In this document: piece after piece, positions 22,300 through 31,602 of the stretch
How the letters are laid out: the number at the start of each line of letters is the position of its first letter
Numbering within the stretch: the stretch's first letter is position 1
From: Rhodococcus jostii RHA1
GTDB lineage: Bacteria > Actinomycetota > Actinomycetes > Mycobacteriales > Mycobacteriaceae
Direction of reading: 5' to 3'
Length of the DNA: 64,000 nucleotides
Assembly: GCF_000014565.1 (NCBI RefSeq)
Contig: NC_008268.1
Coordinates: 1,550,001 to 1,614,000, forward strand
The notes under the pieces: generated by a model
What the model was told of the DNA's origin: nothing
What the model saw: the letters and a program-made list of their open reading frames with translations, nothing else
Databases searched by the model: none
Position numbers and translations under genes: made by a program

Positions 22300-23948
22300 A
22301 TCTGCTCCGGTGCGCTGACGCCGAGCAGGGCGAGCCCGTTGGACAGGACCTGCCGGGACGCGTCGCACAGCGCCAGTCGCGCGATGTGCAGCGGGCCGAC
22401 CTCCTCGTCGCCCTGGGGCAGGATCCGGCAGGCGCCGTAGAACCGGTGGTAGGCACCGGCCAGCTCCTCGAGATACCGCGCAATGCGGTGCGGCTCACGC
22501 AGATTCGCGGCACTGGTGACGACGCGCGGGTACTCGCCGAGGGTGCGGATCAGATCACCCTCCTGCTCCGAGACGAGCAGCGAGAAGTCGGGATCCGCGA
22601 CGGCGATACCGAGGTCGGCGGCGTTGCGGGCGATGGCCGACAGGCGGGCATGTGCGTATTGCACGTAGTACACCGGATTCTCGTTGCCGGTGCTCGTCCA
22701 CAGTTCGAGGTCGATGTCGATGCTCGAATCCACCGACGACCGGATCATCGCGTACCGCGACGCGTCGACGCCGATCGCCTCGACCAGGTCGTCGAGGGTG
22801 ATGACCGTCCCGGCGCGCTTGCTCATCTTCACGGCGACACCGTCGCGGACGAGGTTCACCATCTGGCCGATCAGCACCTCGACGGTGTCGGGGTCGTCGC
22901 CGAACGCGGCCGCGGCCGCCTTGAGCCGGCCGATGTACCCGTGGTGGTCGGCACCGAGCATGTAGATGCACAGGTCGAAGCCGCGGGAGCGCTTGTCCTG
23001 GAAGTAGGCGATGTCACCGGCGATGTACGCCGCGTTGCCGTCGCTCTTGATGACGACACGGTCCTTGTCGTCGCCGAAGTCGGTGCTCTTGAGCCACCAG
23101 GCGCCGTCCTCCTGGAAGAGGTTGCCGGAGTCCTTGAGCGTCTCGACGGCCTTCTCCACCGCACCGGACTCGAACAGCGAGTTCTCGTGGAAGTAGACGT
23201 CGAAGTCGACACCGAACTCGTGCAGGGTGCGCTTGATGTGGGCGAACATCAGGTCGACGCCGATGGCGCGGAACACTTCCTGCTGCTCGCCCGCGGGCAG
23301 TTCCAGCACGTCGGGGCGCTGGGACTGCACCTGGGCGGCGATGTCGGCGATGTACGCGCCCGCGTAACCGTCCTCGGGGGCGGGTTCGCCCTTGGCGGCC
23401 GCGATCAGCGAGCGGGAGAACCGGTCGATCTGGGCGCCGTGGTCGTTGAAGTAGTACTCGCGGGTGACCGCCGCGCCCTGGGTGGACAGGATCCGGCCCA
23501 GCGCGTCGCCCACCGCGGCCCAGCGCGTTCCACCGAGGTGGATGGGCCCGGTCGGGTTGGCGGAGACGAACTCGAGGTTGATCCGCTTGCCGTCGAGCGT
23601 GTGGCCGGACCCGAAGGCGGCGCCCTCGTCGAGGATCTTCGCGACGATCGCGCCCTGCGCGTCGGCGGCCAGGCGGATGTTGAGGAAGCCCGGGCCTGCG
23701 ATGTCGGCGCTGTCGATGCCCTCGGCCGCGGTCAGCGCCTCGGCGAGCCAGCCGGCCAGCTCACGCGGGTTGGTACCGACCTTCTTGGCCACCTGCATCG
23801 CGACGTTGGTGGCGTAATCGCCGTGCTCGGGATTGCGCGGACGCTCGACCGTGAGAGTTTCGGGAAGCACGGACACGTCGAGTCCGCGTTCGTCGAGCAC
23901 TTTCGCGGCGGTTCCGCGGAGCAGTTCGGCAAGGTCAGCTGGAGTCAC
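22296..23948 (-). CDS. argS: Arginyl-tRNA synthetase
   Basis: Charges tRNA-Arg. 550 residues: an N-terminal Add1 domain, the HIGH-type motif HLGGTRW in the Rossmann core, a KMSKRAGT motif and a C-terminal DALR anticodon-binding domain. The GTG at 23948 sits 8 nt after a TAGGAT -10-like hexamer with no Shine-Dalgarno, suggesting a leaderless message. Head gene of the argS-lysA-hom-thrC-thrB operon; a tRNA-Arg gene lies 4.4 kb away. Confidence 0.97.
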   Translation of the reverse strand: MTPADLAELLRGTAAKVLDERGLDVSVLPETLTVERPRNPEHGDYATNVAMQVAKKVGTNPRELAGWLAEALTAAEGIDSADIAGPGFLNIRLAADAQGAIVAKILDEGAAFGSGHTLDGKRINLEFVSANPTGPIHLGGTRWAAVGDALGRILSTQGAAVTREYYFNDHGAQIDRFSRSLIAAAKGEPAPEDGYAGAYIADIAAQVQSQRPDVLELPAGEQQEVFRAIGVDLMFAHIKRTLHEFGVDFDVYFHENSLFESGAVEKAVETLKDSGNLFQEDGAWWLKSTDFGDDKDRVVIKSDGNAAYIAGDIAYFQDKRSRGFDLCIYMLGADHHGYIGRLKAAAAAFGDDPDTVEVLIGQMVNLVRDGVAVKMSKRAGTVITLDDLVEAIGVDASRYAMIRSSVDSSIDIDLELWTSTGNENPVYYVQYAHARLSAIARNAADLGIAVADPDFSLLVSEQEGDLIRTLGEYPRVVTSAANLREPHRIARYLEELAGAYHRFYGACRILPQGDEEVGPLHIARLALCDASRQVLSNGLALLGVSAPEQM

Positions 23949-23956
23949 AGGTATCT

Positions 23957-23962
23957 ATCCTA
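23957..23962 (-). promoter_or_regulatory. Candidate -10 element for leaderless argS mRNA
   Basis: TAGGAT on the minus strand, 8 nt before the argS GTG. It fits TANNNT; no clear -35 is seen. The upstream 23963-24166 stretch holds only the divergent promoter region for the DUF3105 gene. Confidence 0.4.
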
Positions 23963-24166
23963 TGGCCAACGTGTCCCGGGCGGTGATCCGCCTTGCCGCG
24001 AGTCCCGTCGCGGGCCCGGCGACCGCCGGCGAGCGTGGCCGCGGCCACTCTCCCAGGTTGCGCTCAGGGTGGGAAAGTACAGTGGTGTCGCCCTGAGTCC
24101 CGGCCCTCAGCTTCCGGTTGCCGGGGGTCGAGCGCCCGTAACCCTCACACCGAAAGATCACAATCG

Positions 24167-25087
24167 ATGCCAAGCGGTTCGGAAAGTCGCGGTCCCGATA
24201 AGAACTCGGGCGCGAAGTCGGCGAAGGCCATCAAGGCCGCCAAGAAGAAGAGCGGCGGCGCGAAAGTCAAGGGTGGCGCGTCCGCTCCGCGGAGCATCCC
24301 CTGGCTGACGATCGGCGCCGGAGCTGCCGTTCTCGCACTCGTGGCGGTCCTCGCGATCAACCTGGTCCCCAAGTACCAGGCCAAGGAAGAGGCCGCGAAG
24401 TACGCGCCGAGCGCCGAAAATCCCGACCCGTCGGTCAACATCGACGGCGTCGTCAAGGTCGACTACCCGGCCGGCATCCACATCCAGCCGACGCAGCGCG
24501 TCGCGTACGACCAGTCGCCCCCGTTCGGCGGCCCCCACGACGCAATCTGGGCGACGTGCACCGGCACGGTCTACCCGAACGCGATCCGCACCGAGAACGC
24601 CGTGCACTCGCTCGAGCACGGCGCCGTGTGGATCGCCTACAACCCGGACGAGCTGTCCGCCGACCAGGTCGAGACGCTGAAGGACAAGGTGGACGGCGAG
24701 ACGTACACGCTGCTCTCGCCGTACCCGGGCCTCGACAGCCCGGTCTCGCTGCAGTCGTGGGGCCACCAGCTGAAGCTGGACAGCGTCGACGACGAGCGCA
24801 TCGACCAGTTCATCACCGCGTTGCGGATCAACAAGAACACCTACCCGGAGGTCGGTGCGAGCTGCTCGTCCATCCCGGGCTCCGGTTTCGACCCGGACAA
24901 CCCGCCGCCGTTCGACCCGAGCACACCCGGCGCGGACGCGGTCCCGATGGACGGTGGCGGCATCAGCCCCGACCAGTCGGAATCCGGTGGTGCGGGAGCG
25001 CAGCTGCCCAGCGGCATGCAGCTCCCGAGCGACCTGCAGCTGCCGTCCGATCTGCAGCAGGCGCCGGCCGAGGGTGGCAATGGCTAG
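24167..25087 (+). CDS. DUF3105 membrane-anchored extracytoplasmic protein
   Basis: 306 residues. Lys-rich cytoplasmic N-terminus (1-~40), one membrane segment (about 44-67, IPWLTIGAGAAVLALVAVLAINL), then an extracytoplasmic domain with the DUF3105 signature (GGPHDAIWATCTGTVY, AVHSLEHGAVWIAYNP). The tail (about 240-306) is low complexity: Pro/Asp-rich, then a LPSDLQLPSDLQ repeat. Function unknown. Its stop overlaps the DUF305 gene by 8 nt, a pairing common in actinobacteria. Confidence 0.88.
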   Translation: MPSGSESRGPDKNSGAKSAKAIKAAKKKSGGAKVKGGASAPRSIPWLTIGAGAAVLALVAVLAINLVPKYQAKEEAAKYAPSAENPDPSVNIDGVVKVDYPAGIHIQPTQRVAYDQSPPFGGPHDAIWATCTGTVYPNAIRTENAVHSLEHGAVWIAYNPDELSADQVETLKDKVDGETYTLLSPYPGLDSPVSLQSWGHQLKLDSVDDERIDQFITALRINKNTYPEVGASCSSIPGSGFDPDNPPPFDPSTPGADAVPMDGGGISPDQSESGGAGAQLPSGMQLPSDLQLPSDLQQAPAEGGNG

Positions 25088-25790
25088 TCCTGCCGAACCC
25101 GCAGACGATCCAGCCCCGTCCCGGCCCAGTCAGCGAACAGCGCTGCTGGTCATCGGGTTGATCGGCGCCATCGCGCTCGGATTCGCGCTCGGGTTCCTCG
25201 CCCGGCTTCCGCTCGAGGACACCGGCGCCCCGGTCCCCGAGGCAGGTTCCGTCGATGTCGGATTCGCGCAGGACATGAGCGTGCACCACAGCCAGGCGGT
25301 GGAGATGTCGGCGATCGCGCTGCCGGGCGCCACCGACCCGGCGGTGCGCGGCCTCGCGTACGACATTCTCACCACGCAGCAGAATCAGCTCGGGCAGATG
25401 CAGGGCTGGCTCGCGTTGTGGGATCAGCCGGCGCTGCCGTCCGGCGGTTACATGGGCTGGATGGAATCCGAGCACTCCGACGGTCACGACCACGGGGCCG
25501 CCGACAGCGGGCACATGGGTTCGATGTCGAAGATGCCGGGCATGGCGTCCTCGGAGGACATGGCCGCGCTGCGTCAGGCCACCGGACCGGCTGTCGACGT
25601 CCTGTACCTGCAGCTGATGCTGCGCCACCACCAGGGCGGGCTCCCGATGATGGAGTACGCGGCCCAGCACGCGTCGGAGGACGCGGTGCGCTCTCTCGCG
25701 CAGACGATGGTGGACACGCAGCAGAGCGAATCGACGGTGATGACGACCATGCTCACCGCGAAGGGCGCCGCTCCCCTCCCGATGAACTGA
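25080..25790 (+). CDS. DUF305 family protein, His/Met-rich
   Basis: 236 residues. One N-terminal membrane anchor (about 21-42) followed by a DUF305 four-helix-type domain with two histidine motifs, MSVHHSQAVEM and LMLRHHQGGLPMM, and a His/Met-rich middle (about 120-160: HSDGHDHG, MGSMSKMPGM). The His/Met content suggests metal (perhaps copper) binding outside the membrane; that is inference. The ATG at 25080 overlaps the upstream DUF3105 gene by 8 nt, so the two are coupled. Confidence 0.88.
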   Translation: MASPAEPADDPAPSRPSQRTALLVIGLIGAIALGFALGFLARLPLEDTGAPVPEAGSVDVGFAQDMSVHHSQAVEMSAIALPGATDPAVRGLAYDILTTQQNQLGQMQGWLALWDQPALPSGGYMGWMESEHSDGHDHGAADSGHMGSMSKMPGMASSEDMAALRQATGPAVDVLYLQLMLRHHQGGLPMMEYAAQHASEDAVRSLAQTMVDTQQSESTVMTTMLTAKGAAPLPMN

Positions 25791-25799
25791 CCTCCGGCT

Positions 25800-28202
25800 T
25801 CACGACCACGTCCAGTCGCGCACCTCGGGCATGTCCTCGAGGTGCGCGACGACGTATTCGCCGTGCCGTTCGAGTTGCCGGAGGCAGAAGTCGGCCAGTT
25901 CCCCGGCACCGGACGGTTCCCTCCGCGTGCGTCGCAGCGCCTCGAGGACCAGGTGATAGCGGCTCATACGGTTGAGCACGACCATGTCGAACGGGGTGGT
26001 CGTGGTGCCCTGTTCGCTGAAGCCGCGAACGTGGAAACGGTCCGGGGTGGGACGCCCGTGGATCAGCTCGTGGACGGCGCGCGAGTACCCGTGGAACGCG
26101 AACACCACGTCCGTGTCCGCGGTGAACAGGTCCAGGAACATGCGCGCGTCGAATCCGTGCGGATGTTCCGTGGGTGTGAGCAACCCCATCAGGTCGACGA
26201 CGTTGACCACCCGGGTGACCAGTTCCGGCGTGTGCTCGCGCAGCAACTGCGCCGCCGCCAGGATCTCCTGGGTCGGAACGTCCCCGGCGGCCGCGAGCAC
26301 GACGTCCAGGTCGGCGCCCGCCGCGGCTTCCGTCCCCGCCCACGCCCACACCGACGCCCCGGCCGCGCAGTGTGCGTGCGCCTCCGCGAGGGTCAGGTAC
26401 TGCAGGTGCGGCTGCTTGTCGACGACGATGAGGTTGACGTGGTCGGTGCTGCGGAGGCAGTGGTCGGAGATGGACAGCAGAGTGTTCGAGTCCGGTGGCA
26501 GCCAGATCCGGACGACGTCCGGTGCGAGCGGGATGACGGCGTCGATCATGCCCGGCCCTTGATGACTGAACCCGTTGTGGTCGTTGCGCCAGCAGGTGCT
26601 GGTCAGCAGGACGTTCAGCGACGCCACCGGCGCCCGCCACGGCAGATCCACCGCATGCTGCAACCACTTCGTGTGCTGGATGAGCATCGACACGCTCACC
26701 ATCGCGAACGCCTCGTAGCTGGCGAACAGCCCGTGCCGCCCCGACAGCAGATACCCCTCGAGCCATCCCTCGCAGAGGTGCTCGCTGAGCACCTCCATCA
26801 CCCGGCCGCGGGCCGACAGCCCGTCGTCGTGGTCGGTGACCGGCAGCTGCCAGCAGCGGTCGGTCACCTCGAACACGGCGCCCAACCGGTTGCTGGACGT
26901 TTCGTCCGGGCAGAACAGCCGGAAGTAGCCGCCGCCGTCGGGCGTGGTGGTGGCGGCGTACAGGTCGCGGAGCAGTTCCCCGAGCACCCGGGTGGTCTCG
27001 TGGTGGGTGGTGCCGGGTTTCTCGATCGCAAGCGCGTACTTCTCCAGCGGCGGCACGGGAAGATCCGCACGCAGGCGGCCGCCGTTCGCGTACGGCGACG
27101 AACCCATCCGCTTGTCGCCCTGCGGCGCCAGCCGCTCGAGGTCCGCAAAGAGTGCGCCGGACGAGTCGAACAGTGCGTCCGGGCGGTACGACCGCATCCA
27201 CTCCTCGAGCTGACGCAGGTGCGCCTCGTCGGTCCGCACCCCCGACAGCGGAACCTGATGGGCCCGGTGCGTGCCCTCGACGAGCACGCCGTCGACGGTC
27301 CGCGGCCCGGTCCAGCCCTTCGGAGTGCGCAGCACGATCGCCGGCCACTTGGCGGCGCTGCGCCTGCCGGCCCGCGCCTCCCGCTGAAGGTCGGAGATCG
27401 CGGTGTGCGCGTCGGTGAGTGCGCGATGCAGCGCCGGGAAGACCTGCCGCGGGTCGTCGCCGGAGACGACGGTCGGCGCCCACCCCTGACCGCCGAGGAA
27501 TGCCTCGATGTCCGCGTCGCTGCTGCGGCCGTAGACGGTGGGCCCGGCGATCTTCGCTCCGTTGACGTGCAGGATCGGCAACACCGCACCGTCGCGTTCC
27601 GGATTGAGGAAGGCGGGGAGTTTCCACGAACCGGACAGCGGTCCCGTCTCTGCCTCGCCGTCTCCGATCACGCACGCCACCAACAGATTCGGGTGATCGA
27701 ACGCCGCCCCGGCGGCATGCGCGAGGGCGTAGCCGAGCTCGCCGCCCTCGTGGATGCTGCCCGGTGTCTGCACACTGACGTGACTCGGGATGCCACCCGG
27801 GGTCGAGAACTGCCGGCAGAGCCGGTGGATACCCGCTGCGTCGCGGGACACACCCGGATACACCTCCGAGTACGTCCCCTCCAGGTACGTGGCGGCGACG
27901 AGCGCCGGACCACCGTGTCCGGGACCCGTCACGTAGAGACAATCGGTGTCGGTCCGGCGGATGAGACGGTTCAGCAGGGCGTAGATCATCGACAGACCCG
28001 GGCTCGTCCCCCAGTGCCCGAGCAGCCGGGGTTTGATGTGTTCCGGGCGCAGCGGCTCACGCAGAAGCGCGTTGTCCTGCAGGTAGATCTGCGCGACCGT
28101 CAGATAGTTGGCCGCCGCCCACCACCGCAGGTCCAGCTCGAGGTCGGAATCGGAATAGTGCCCGTCGGGGTCCTGCGACCCCAACTGCGGTCCATCGGTC
28201 AT
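25800..28202 (-). CDS. Xylulose-5-phosphate/fructose-6-phosphate phosphoketolase
   Basis: Thiamine-diphosphate enzyme cleaving xylulose-5-P or fructose-6-P to acetyl-P plus an aldose phosphate. 800 residues, normal length. N-terminal TPP domain with GHWGTSPGLSMIYALLNRLI, GPGHGGPALVAATYLEG and the GDGEAETGPL TPP motif; central and C-terminal transketolase-like domains follow. The ATG at 28202 has GGGGAGG about 10 nt upstream. It is convergent with the DUF305 gene, with only 9 bp between the stops. Substrate preference cannot be told from sequence. Confidence 0.95.
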   Translation of the reverse strand: MTDGPQLGSQDPDGHYSDSDLELDLRWWAAANYLTVAQIYLQDNALLREPLRPEHIKPRLLGHWGTSPGLSMIYALLNRLIRRTDTDCLYVTGPGHGGPALVAATYLEGTYSEVYPGVSRDAAGIHRLCRQFSTPGGIPSHVSVQTPGSIHEGGELGYALAHAAGAAFDHPNLLVACVIGDGEAETGPLSGSWKLPAFLNPERDGAVLPILHVNGAKIAGPTVYGRSSDADIEAFLGGQGWAPTVVSGDDPRQVFPALHRALTDAHTAISDLQREARAGRRSAAKWPAIVLRTPKGWTGPRTVDGVLVEGTHRAHQVPLSGVRTDEAHLRQLEEWMRSYRPDALFDSSGALFADLERLAPQGDKRMGSSPYANGGRLRADLPVPPLEKYALAIEKPGTTHHETTRVLGELLRDLYAATTTPDGGGYFRLFCPDETSSNRLGAVFEVTDRCWQLPVTDHDDGLSARGRVMEVLSEHLCEGWLEGYLLSGRHGLFASYEAFAMVSVSMLIQHTKWLQHAVDLPWRAPVASLNVLLTSTCWRNDHNGFSHQGPGMIDAVIPLAPDVVRIWLPPDSNTLLSISDHCLRSTDHVNLIVVDKQPHLQYLTLAEAHAHCAAGASVWAWAGTEAAAGADLDVVLAAAGDVPTQEILAAAQLLREHTPELVTRVVNVVDLMGLLTPTEHPHGFDARMFLDLFTADTDVVFAFHGYSRAVHELIHGRPTPDRFHVRGFSEQGTTTTPFDMVVLNRMSRYHLVLEALRRTRREPSGAGELADFCLRQLERHGEYVVAHLEDMPEVRDWTWS

Positions 28203-28329
28203 TCTCGACGCCTCCCCGGGAGTTCGCGAGCGTCCACGTCCTCCCGACACTAGGCGTGTCCGGGCCGCTACCGGGGCGAGTCCACGAAGTAGGGGGACCG
28301 ATTTGGTCGATCCCACTACCCATGCGCTA

Positions 28330-28367
28330 CGATTGGCCAGCCCAATCGGCACACCGGTTTTCCGGTG
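28330..28367 (+). promoter_or_regulatory. Two tandem hairpins just 5' of the tRNA
   Basis: CGATTGG (28330-28336) with its complement (28342-28348), then CACCGG-TTTT-CCGGTG (28352-28367), ending one base before the mature tRNA 5' end. They may be part of the tRNA precursor leader or a terminator-like barrier. No T tract follows. Confidence 0.4.
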
Positions 28368-28368
28368 C

Positions 28369-28444
28369 GCCCCCGTAGCTCAGGGGATAGAGCGTTCGCC
28401 TCCGGAGCGAAAGGTCGCAGGTTCGAATCCTGCCGGGGGCACCA
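28369..28444 (+). tRNA. tRNA-Arg (anticodon CCG), CCA encoded
   Basis: Complete cloverleaf: acceptor GCCCCCG paired with CGGGGGC, D-arm GCTC...GAGC, anticodon stem TTCGC/GCGAA with loop CTCCGGA giving anticodon CCG (reads CGG), T-arm GCAGG-TTCGAATC-CTGC, discriminator A (28441) and encoded CCA (28442-28444). Confidence 0.97.
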
Positions 28445-28501
28445 CGAGAAACTGGGTCGCCTGTCGCGGCGCAGTCTTTCTCTCTGGTGCTACCAGTCTT
28501 C

Positions 28502-28523
28502 CCCGAGTGATCTCCTCGGGCTT
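28502..28523 (+). terminator. Hairpin downstream of tRNA-Arg
   Basis: CCCGAG (28502-28507) and CTCGGG (28515-28520) with a 7-nt loop, followed by CTTTG. A plausible terminator for the tRNA transcript. The rest of 28445-28657 shows no gene. Confidence 0.45.
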
Positions 28524-28657
28524 TGTCGAGAGCTGCAGCCGCGCCGGCAGATGCCGCGCGCCCACCGATCGAACGCTGGCCTCCTCCATTGCGGGTTCCG
28601 CGGTAAGAACTCTCTGCCGAAGACTCTCTCCGGCAGTGTCGACCAAGGGACACCCCT

Positions 28658-29818
28658 GTGCAGCAACACCGCTCTCATCCACTCACCCTCGGCGTCGTCG
28701 CGCGTTCGAGTAAGCCCGACGAACGCCGGCTCCCGATCCATCCGCTCCACTTCGACCGGATCGACCCCGACCTCCGTGGCCGCATCCACCTCGAGTACGG
28801 CTACGGCGAGCCCTTCGGTGTCTCCGACGAGCAGCTGGCCCGCTCGGTGGGCGGGCTGCGCACCCGGGAGCAGCTGATCGAGCACTCCGACGTCCTCCTG
28901 CTGCCCAAACCTCTCGCGAAGGATCTGGCGGACCTGCGCGACGGCCAGATCCTGTGGGGGTGGCCGCACTGCGTCCAGGACACGGAGCTCACCCAGGTGG
29001 CCGTCGATCGCCACCTCACGTTGATCGCGTTCGAGGCCATGAACCACTGGAGCGTCGAGGGGTCGTTCCAGCTCCATGTCTTCCACAAGAACAACGAACT
29101 TGCCGGATACAGCTCGGTGCTGCACGCCCTGTCGATCGCGGGTTCGACCGGCGACTACGGCCGCCGCCTGCGCGCCGTGGTGCTCGGCTTCGGTGCCACC
29201 GCTCGCGGCGCCGTCACCGCGTTGAACGCCTTGGGCATCCACGACGTCCACGTCGTCACGCAACGCGGGGTCACCGCCGTGAGCTCGCCGATCCACTCGG
29301 CTGAGATCGTGCAGTTCGATCACGACGACGCCGATCCGCGCCGCAGCCACGTCACCACGGACGAGGGCCGGATGCCGCTCGCCGGGTTCCTCGCCCGGCA
29401 CGACATCATCGTCAACTGCGTCCTGCAGGACACGGAATCGCCGCTGACGTTCCTGATCGACTCGGACATCGAGACCCTCCTGCCCGGCAGCCTCGTCGTC
29501 GACGTGTCCTGCGACCAGGGAATGGGCTTCAGCTGGGCCCGGCCGACGTCGTTCGCCGATCCGACGTTCATGATCAGTGAGAACGTCCGCTACTACGCGG
29601 TCGACCACAGCCCGTCCTACCTGTGGAATTCGGCGACCTGGGAGATCAGCGAGGCCCTGCTCCCCCATCTGGGGACGGTCCTCGACGGACCCGCCGCCTG
29701 GGACCGCAGCGACACGATCCGGCGGGCCGTCGAGATCCGTGACGGAGTCGTGCAGAACCCCCGCATCCTGTCGTTCCAGCACCGCGCGGCGGACTACCCG
29801 CACCCGGTCGTCGCCTGA
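28658..29818 (+). CDS. N5-(carboxyethyl)ornithine synthase-like NAD(P)-dependent dehydrogenase
   Basis: 386 residues, alanine dehydrogenase/transhydrogenase fold. The N-terminal substrate part has RRLPIHPLHFDRI (the K/R-rich family motif) and HSDVLLLPKP; the Rossmann part has VLGFGATARGAVTAL (about 170-184). It most resembles N5-(carboxyethyl)ornithine synthases, which reductively join pyruvate to ornithine, but the substrate is inferred. GTG start with AAGGGA 7 nt upstream. The gene stands alone and ends at a strong bidirectional hairpin. Confidence 0.75.
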   Translation: MQQHRSHPLTLGVVARSSKPDERRLPIHPLHFDRIDPDLRGRIHLEYGYGEPFGVSDEQLARSVGGLRTREQLIEHSDVLLLPKPLAKDLADLRDGQILWGWPHCVQDTELTQVAVDRHLTLIAFEAMNHWSVEGSFQLHVFHKNNELAGYSSVLHALSIAGSTGDYGRRLRAVVLGFGATARGAVTALNALGIHDVHVVTQRGVTAVSSPIHSAEIVQFDHDDADPRRSHVTTDEGRMPLAGFLARHDIIVNCVLQDTESPLTFLIDSDIETLLPGSLVVDVSCDQGMGFSWARPTSFADPTFMISENVRYYAVDHSPSYLWNSATWEISEALLPHLGTVLDGPAAWDRSDTIRRAVEIRDGVVQNPRILSFQHRAADYPHPVVA

Positions 29819-29824
29819 TCGACT

Positions 29825-29875
29825 GGACGAACGGGACGCTCGTTCGATCTGACGCAACGAGCGTCCCGTTCGTCC
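29825..29875. terminator. Bidirectional terminator hairpin
   Basis: Perfect 20-bp inverted repeat (29825-29844 and 29856-29875) with an 11-nt loop, between the convergent dehydrogenase and acyl-CoA synthetase genes. It can serve both strands. Confidence 0.85.
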
Positions 29876-29890
29876 GGGATGGCGGCGGGT

Positions 29891-31549
29891 TCAGGCCGGG
29901 GTGCTGCGGCGCATTTCGCGTCGGAGGATCTTTCCGCTGGCCGTCTTGGGTAGTTCGTCGACGATTTCGACGCGCCTCGGGGCCTTGTAGCTCGCCAGCC
30001 GCTCCCGGCAGTACTCGACGAGGTCGTCCGTCTCGGCCGTCTGCCCGGGGCGGAGGCTGACGAACGCGGCGACGGTCTCGCCGCGGTAGCTGTCCGGCTC
30101 CCCGACGACGGCGGCCTCCCGGACCGCGGGATGCCGGTAGAGGACGTCCTCGACCTCGCGGGGCCAGACCTTGAACCCGGACGCGTTGATCATGTCCTTC
30201 TTGCGGTCGACGACGTACACCCAGCCCTGGGCGTCCATGAATCCCACGTCGCCGGTGAGCAGCCGGCCGCCGGGCAGCGACTGCGCCGTGGCGTCGGGTT
30301 TGTTCCAGTACGCGGGCACGACCATCGGCCCGTCGACGGCGATCTCCCCGACCTCGAGTGGGTCGAGATCCTGCCCGTCCTCCCCCACGATCCGGATCAC
30401 GGCGGAGGGAAGGGGCAGGCCGATCGCCAGCGTGCCCGACGACGGATCGACCGGCGCCTCCAGGTTCGGCGGGACGACGACGCAGGGCGCGCTGGTCTCG
30501 GTGAGCCCGTAGCCGTTGCGGATGTACTTTCCGGTCAGCTCCCGGAACCGTTCGACGATGGCAGGGGGCAGCGGGGCGCCACCGGACATCACGGCCTCCA
30601 GCGAGGCGAAGCGCTCACCGGAGAAGTCGGGGTGGGCCATCAGCGCCATATAGGCGGTGGACGGGCCGACCATGAACACCGGCCGCTCCCGCTCGAGGGC
30701 GTCGAGCACCACCCCTGCCTCGAACCGGTATGCGAGGATCAGCGGCGACGCCAGGTCGATCGCGGTGAGCAGCTGGCACACCATGCCCGTGATGTGGAAC
30801 AGCGGCGCGAGCGCGAAGATCGGCGAACCGGCGGGCTTGCTCTCGTACAGGCGCAGGATGGAACTGTTGACGGTGAGATTCCGATGGGTGTTGGTCGCTC
30901 CCTTGGGGACTCCACTCGTTCCGGACGTGTAGGACACGAGCGCGACGTCGTCCGGGACCAGACCGGGATCCGGCACGTCGGCTCCCGCGCACGCCCGCGC
31001 CACCTCGAGCAGGTCCGGCACGCCCTGGGCGCGCACCCGGGTCACGCCCCCGAACACCCGTGGGTCGTCCGACGTCTGGATGTCGAGTTCGCTTGCGGTC
31101 ATCGCGATCCGCACACCCGCGGCGGACGCCCGCTCCGCCACCCGATCGGCCCACGCGTTCTCGCTGCACACGATCGCGGTGACTCCGGCGTCGGTGAGGA
31201 TGTGGGAGAGCTCGTCCCGGTACATCGGGTTCAGCGGGACGACGACACCGCCCGCCTTCCACGTGCCGAGCAACGCGAGCACGAACTGCGGGACGTTCTG
31301 CAGGTAGATGGCGAGCCGGTCGCCCTTCCCGAACCCGTTCTCGGCGAGGTAGGCGGCCACACCGTCGCTGAGTTCGTCGACCGCGCGGTAGTCGAGGGTG
31401 CCGCCGAGGTACCGGATGGCCGGCCCGTCCGGGGCGGATTCGACCGCGGCCGAGAACATGTCGAGCGCTGTCCGCGCGGGGATCTCCCCCACGGAACGTG
31501 TGTTCTCGTCGTACCGTTCCATCCAGGGTCTGTCGTCGTACCAGCTCAT
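29891..31549 (-). CDS. Long-chain acyl-CoA synthetase (FadD-like, AMP-forming)
   Basis: Activates a carboxylic acid to its CoA thioester through an acyl-AMP. 552 residues of the ANL superfamily: P-loop YTSGTSGVPKGAT, the NGYGLTETSAP motif, TGDVGFMDAQGWVYVVDRKKDMI hinge region, and the catalytic C-terminal Lys in PKTASGKILRREMR. Last gene of the minus-strand catabolic array; a 53-nt gap separates it from the SDR gene before it. Substrate unknown. Confidence 0.9.
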   Translation of the reverse strand: MSWYDDRPWMERYDENTRSVGEIPARTALDMFSAAVESAPDGPAIRYLGGTLDYRAVDELSDGVAAYLAENGFGKGDRLAIYLQNVPQFVLALLGTWKAGGVVVPLNPMYRDELSHILTDAGVTAIVCSENAWADRVAERASAAGVRIAMTASELDIQTSDDPRVFGGVTRVRAQGVPDLLEVARACAGADVPDPGLVPDDVALVSYTSGTSGVPKGATNTHRNLTVNSSILRLYESKPAGSPIFALAPLFHITGMVCQLLTAIDLASPLILAYRFEAGVVLDALERERPVFMVGPSTAYMALMAHPDFSGERFASLEAVMSGGAPLPPAIVERFRELTGKYIRNGYGLTETSAPCVVVPPNLEAPVDPSSGTLAIGLPLPSAVIRIVGEDGQDLDPLEVGEIAVDGPMVVPAYWNKPDATAQSLPGGRLLTGDVGFMDAQGWVYVVDRKKDMINASGFKVWPREVEDVLYRHPAVREAAVVGEPDSYRGETVAAFVSLRPGQTAETDDLVEYCRERLASYKAPRRVEIVDELPKTASGKILRREMRRSTPA

Positions 31550-31602
31550 CGCCGCCGTGCCGCCTCTCGCTCGTTCCGTGTTCCGACTGTCTGACGTGCT
31601 GT

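Noticed and set aside
25842..28253. 803-codon plus-strand open frame
   Set aside because: Antisense shadow of the phosphoketolase gene, Arg/Val/Asp-rich with no recognisable domain.
28327..28682. Minus-strand frames across the tRNA-Arg gene
   Set aside because: The tRNA is unmistakable and the translated peptides match the common false ORF made from tRNA reverse complements.
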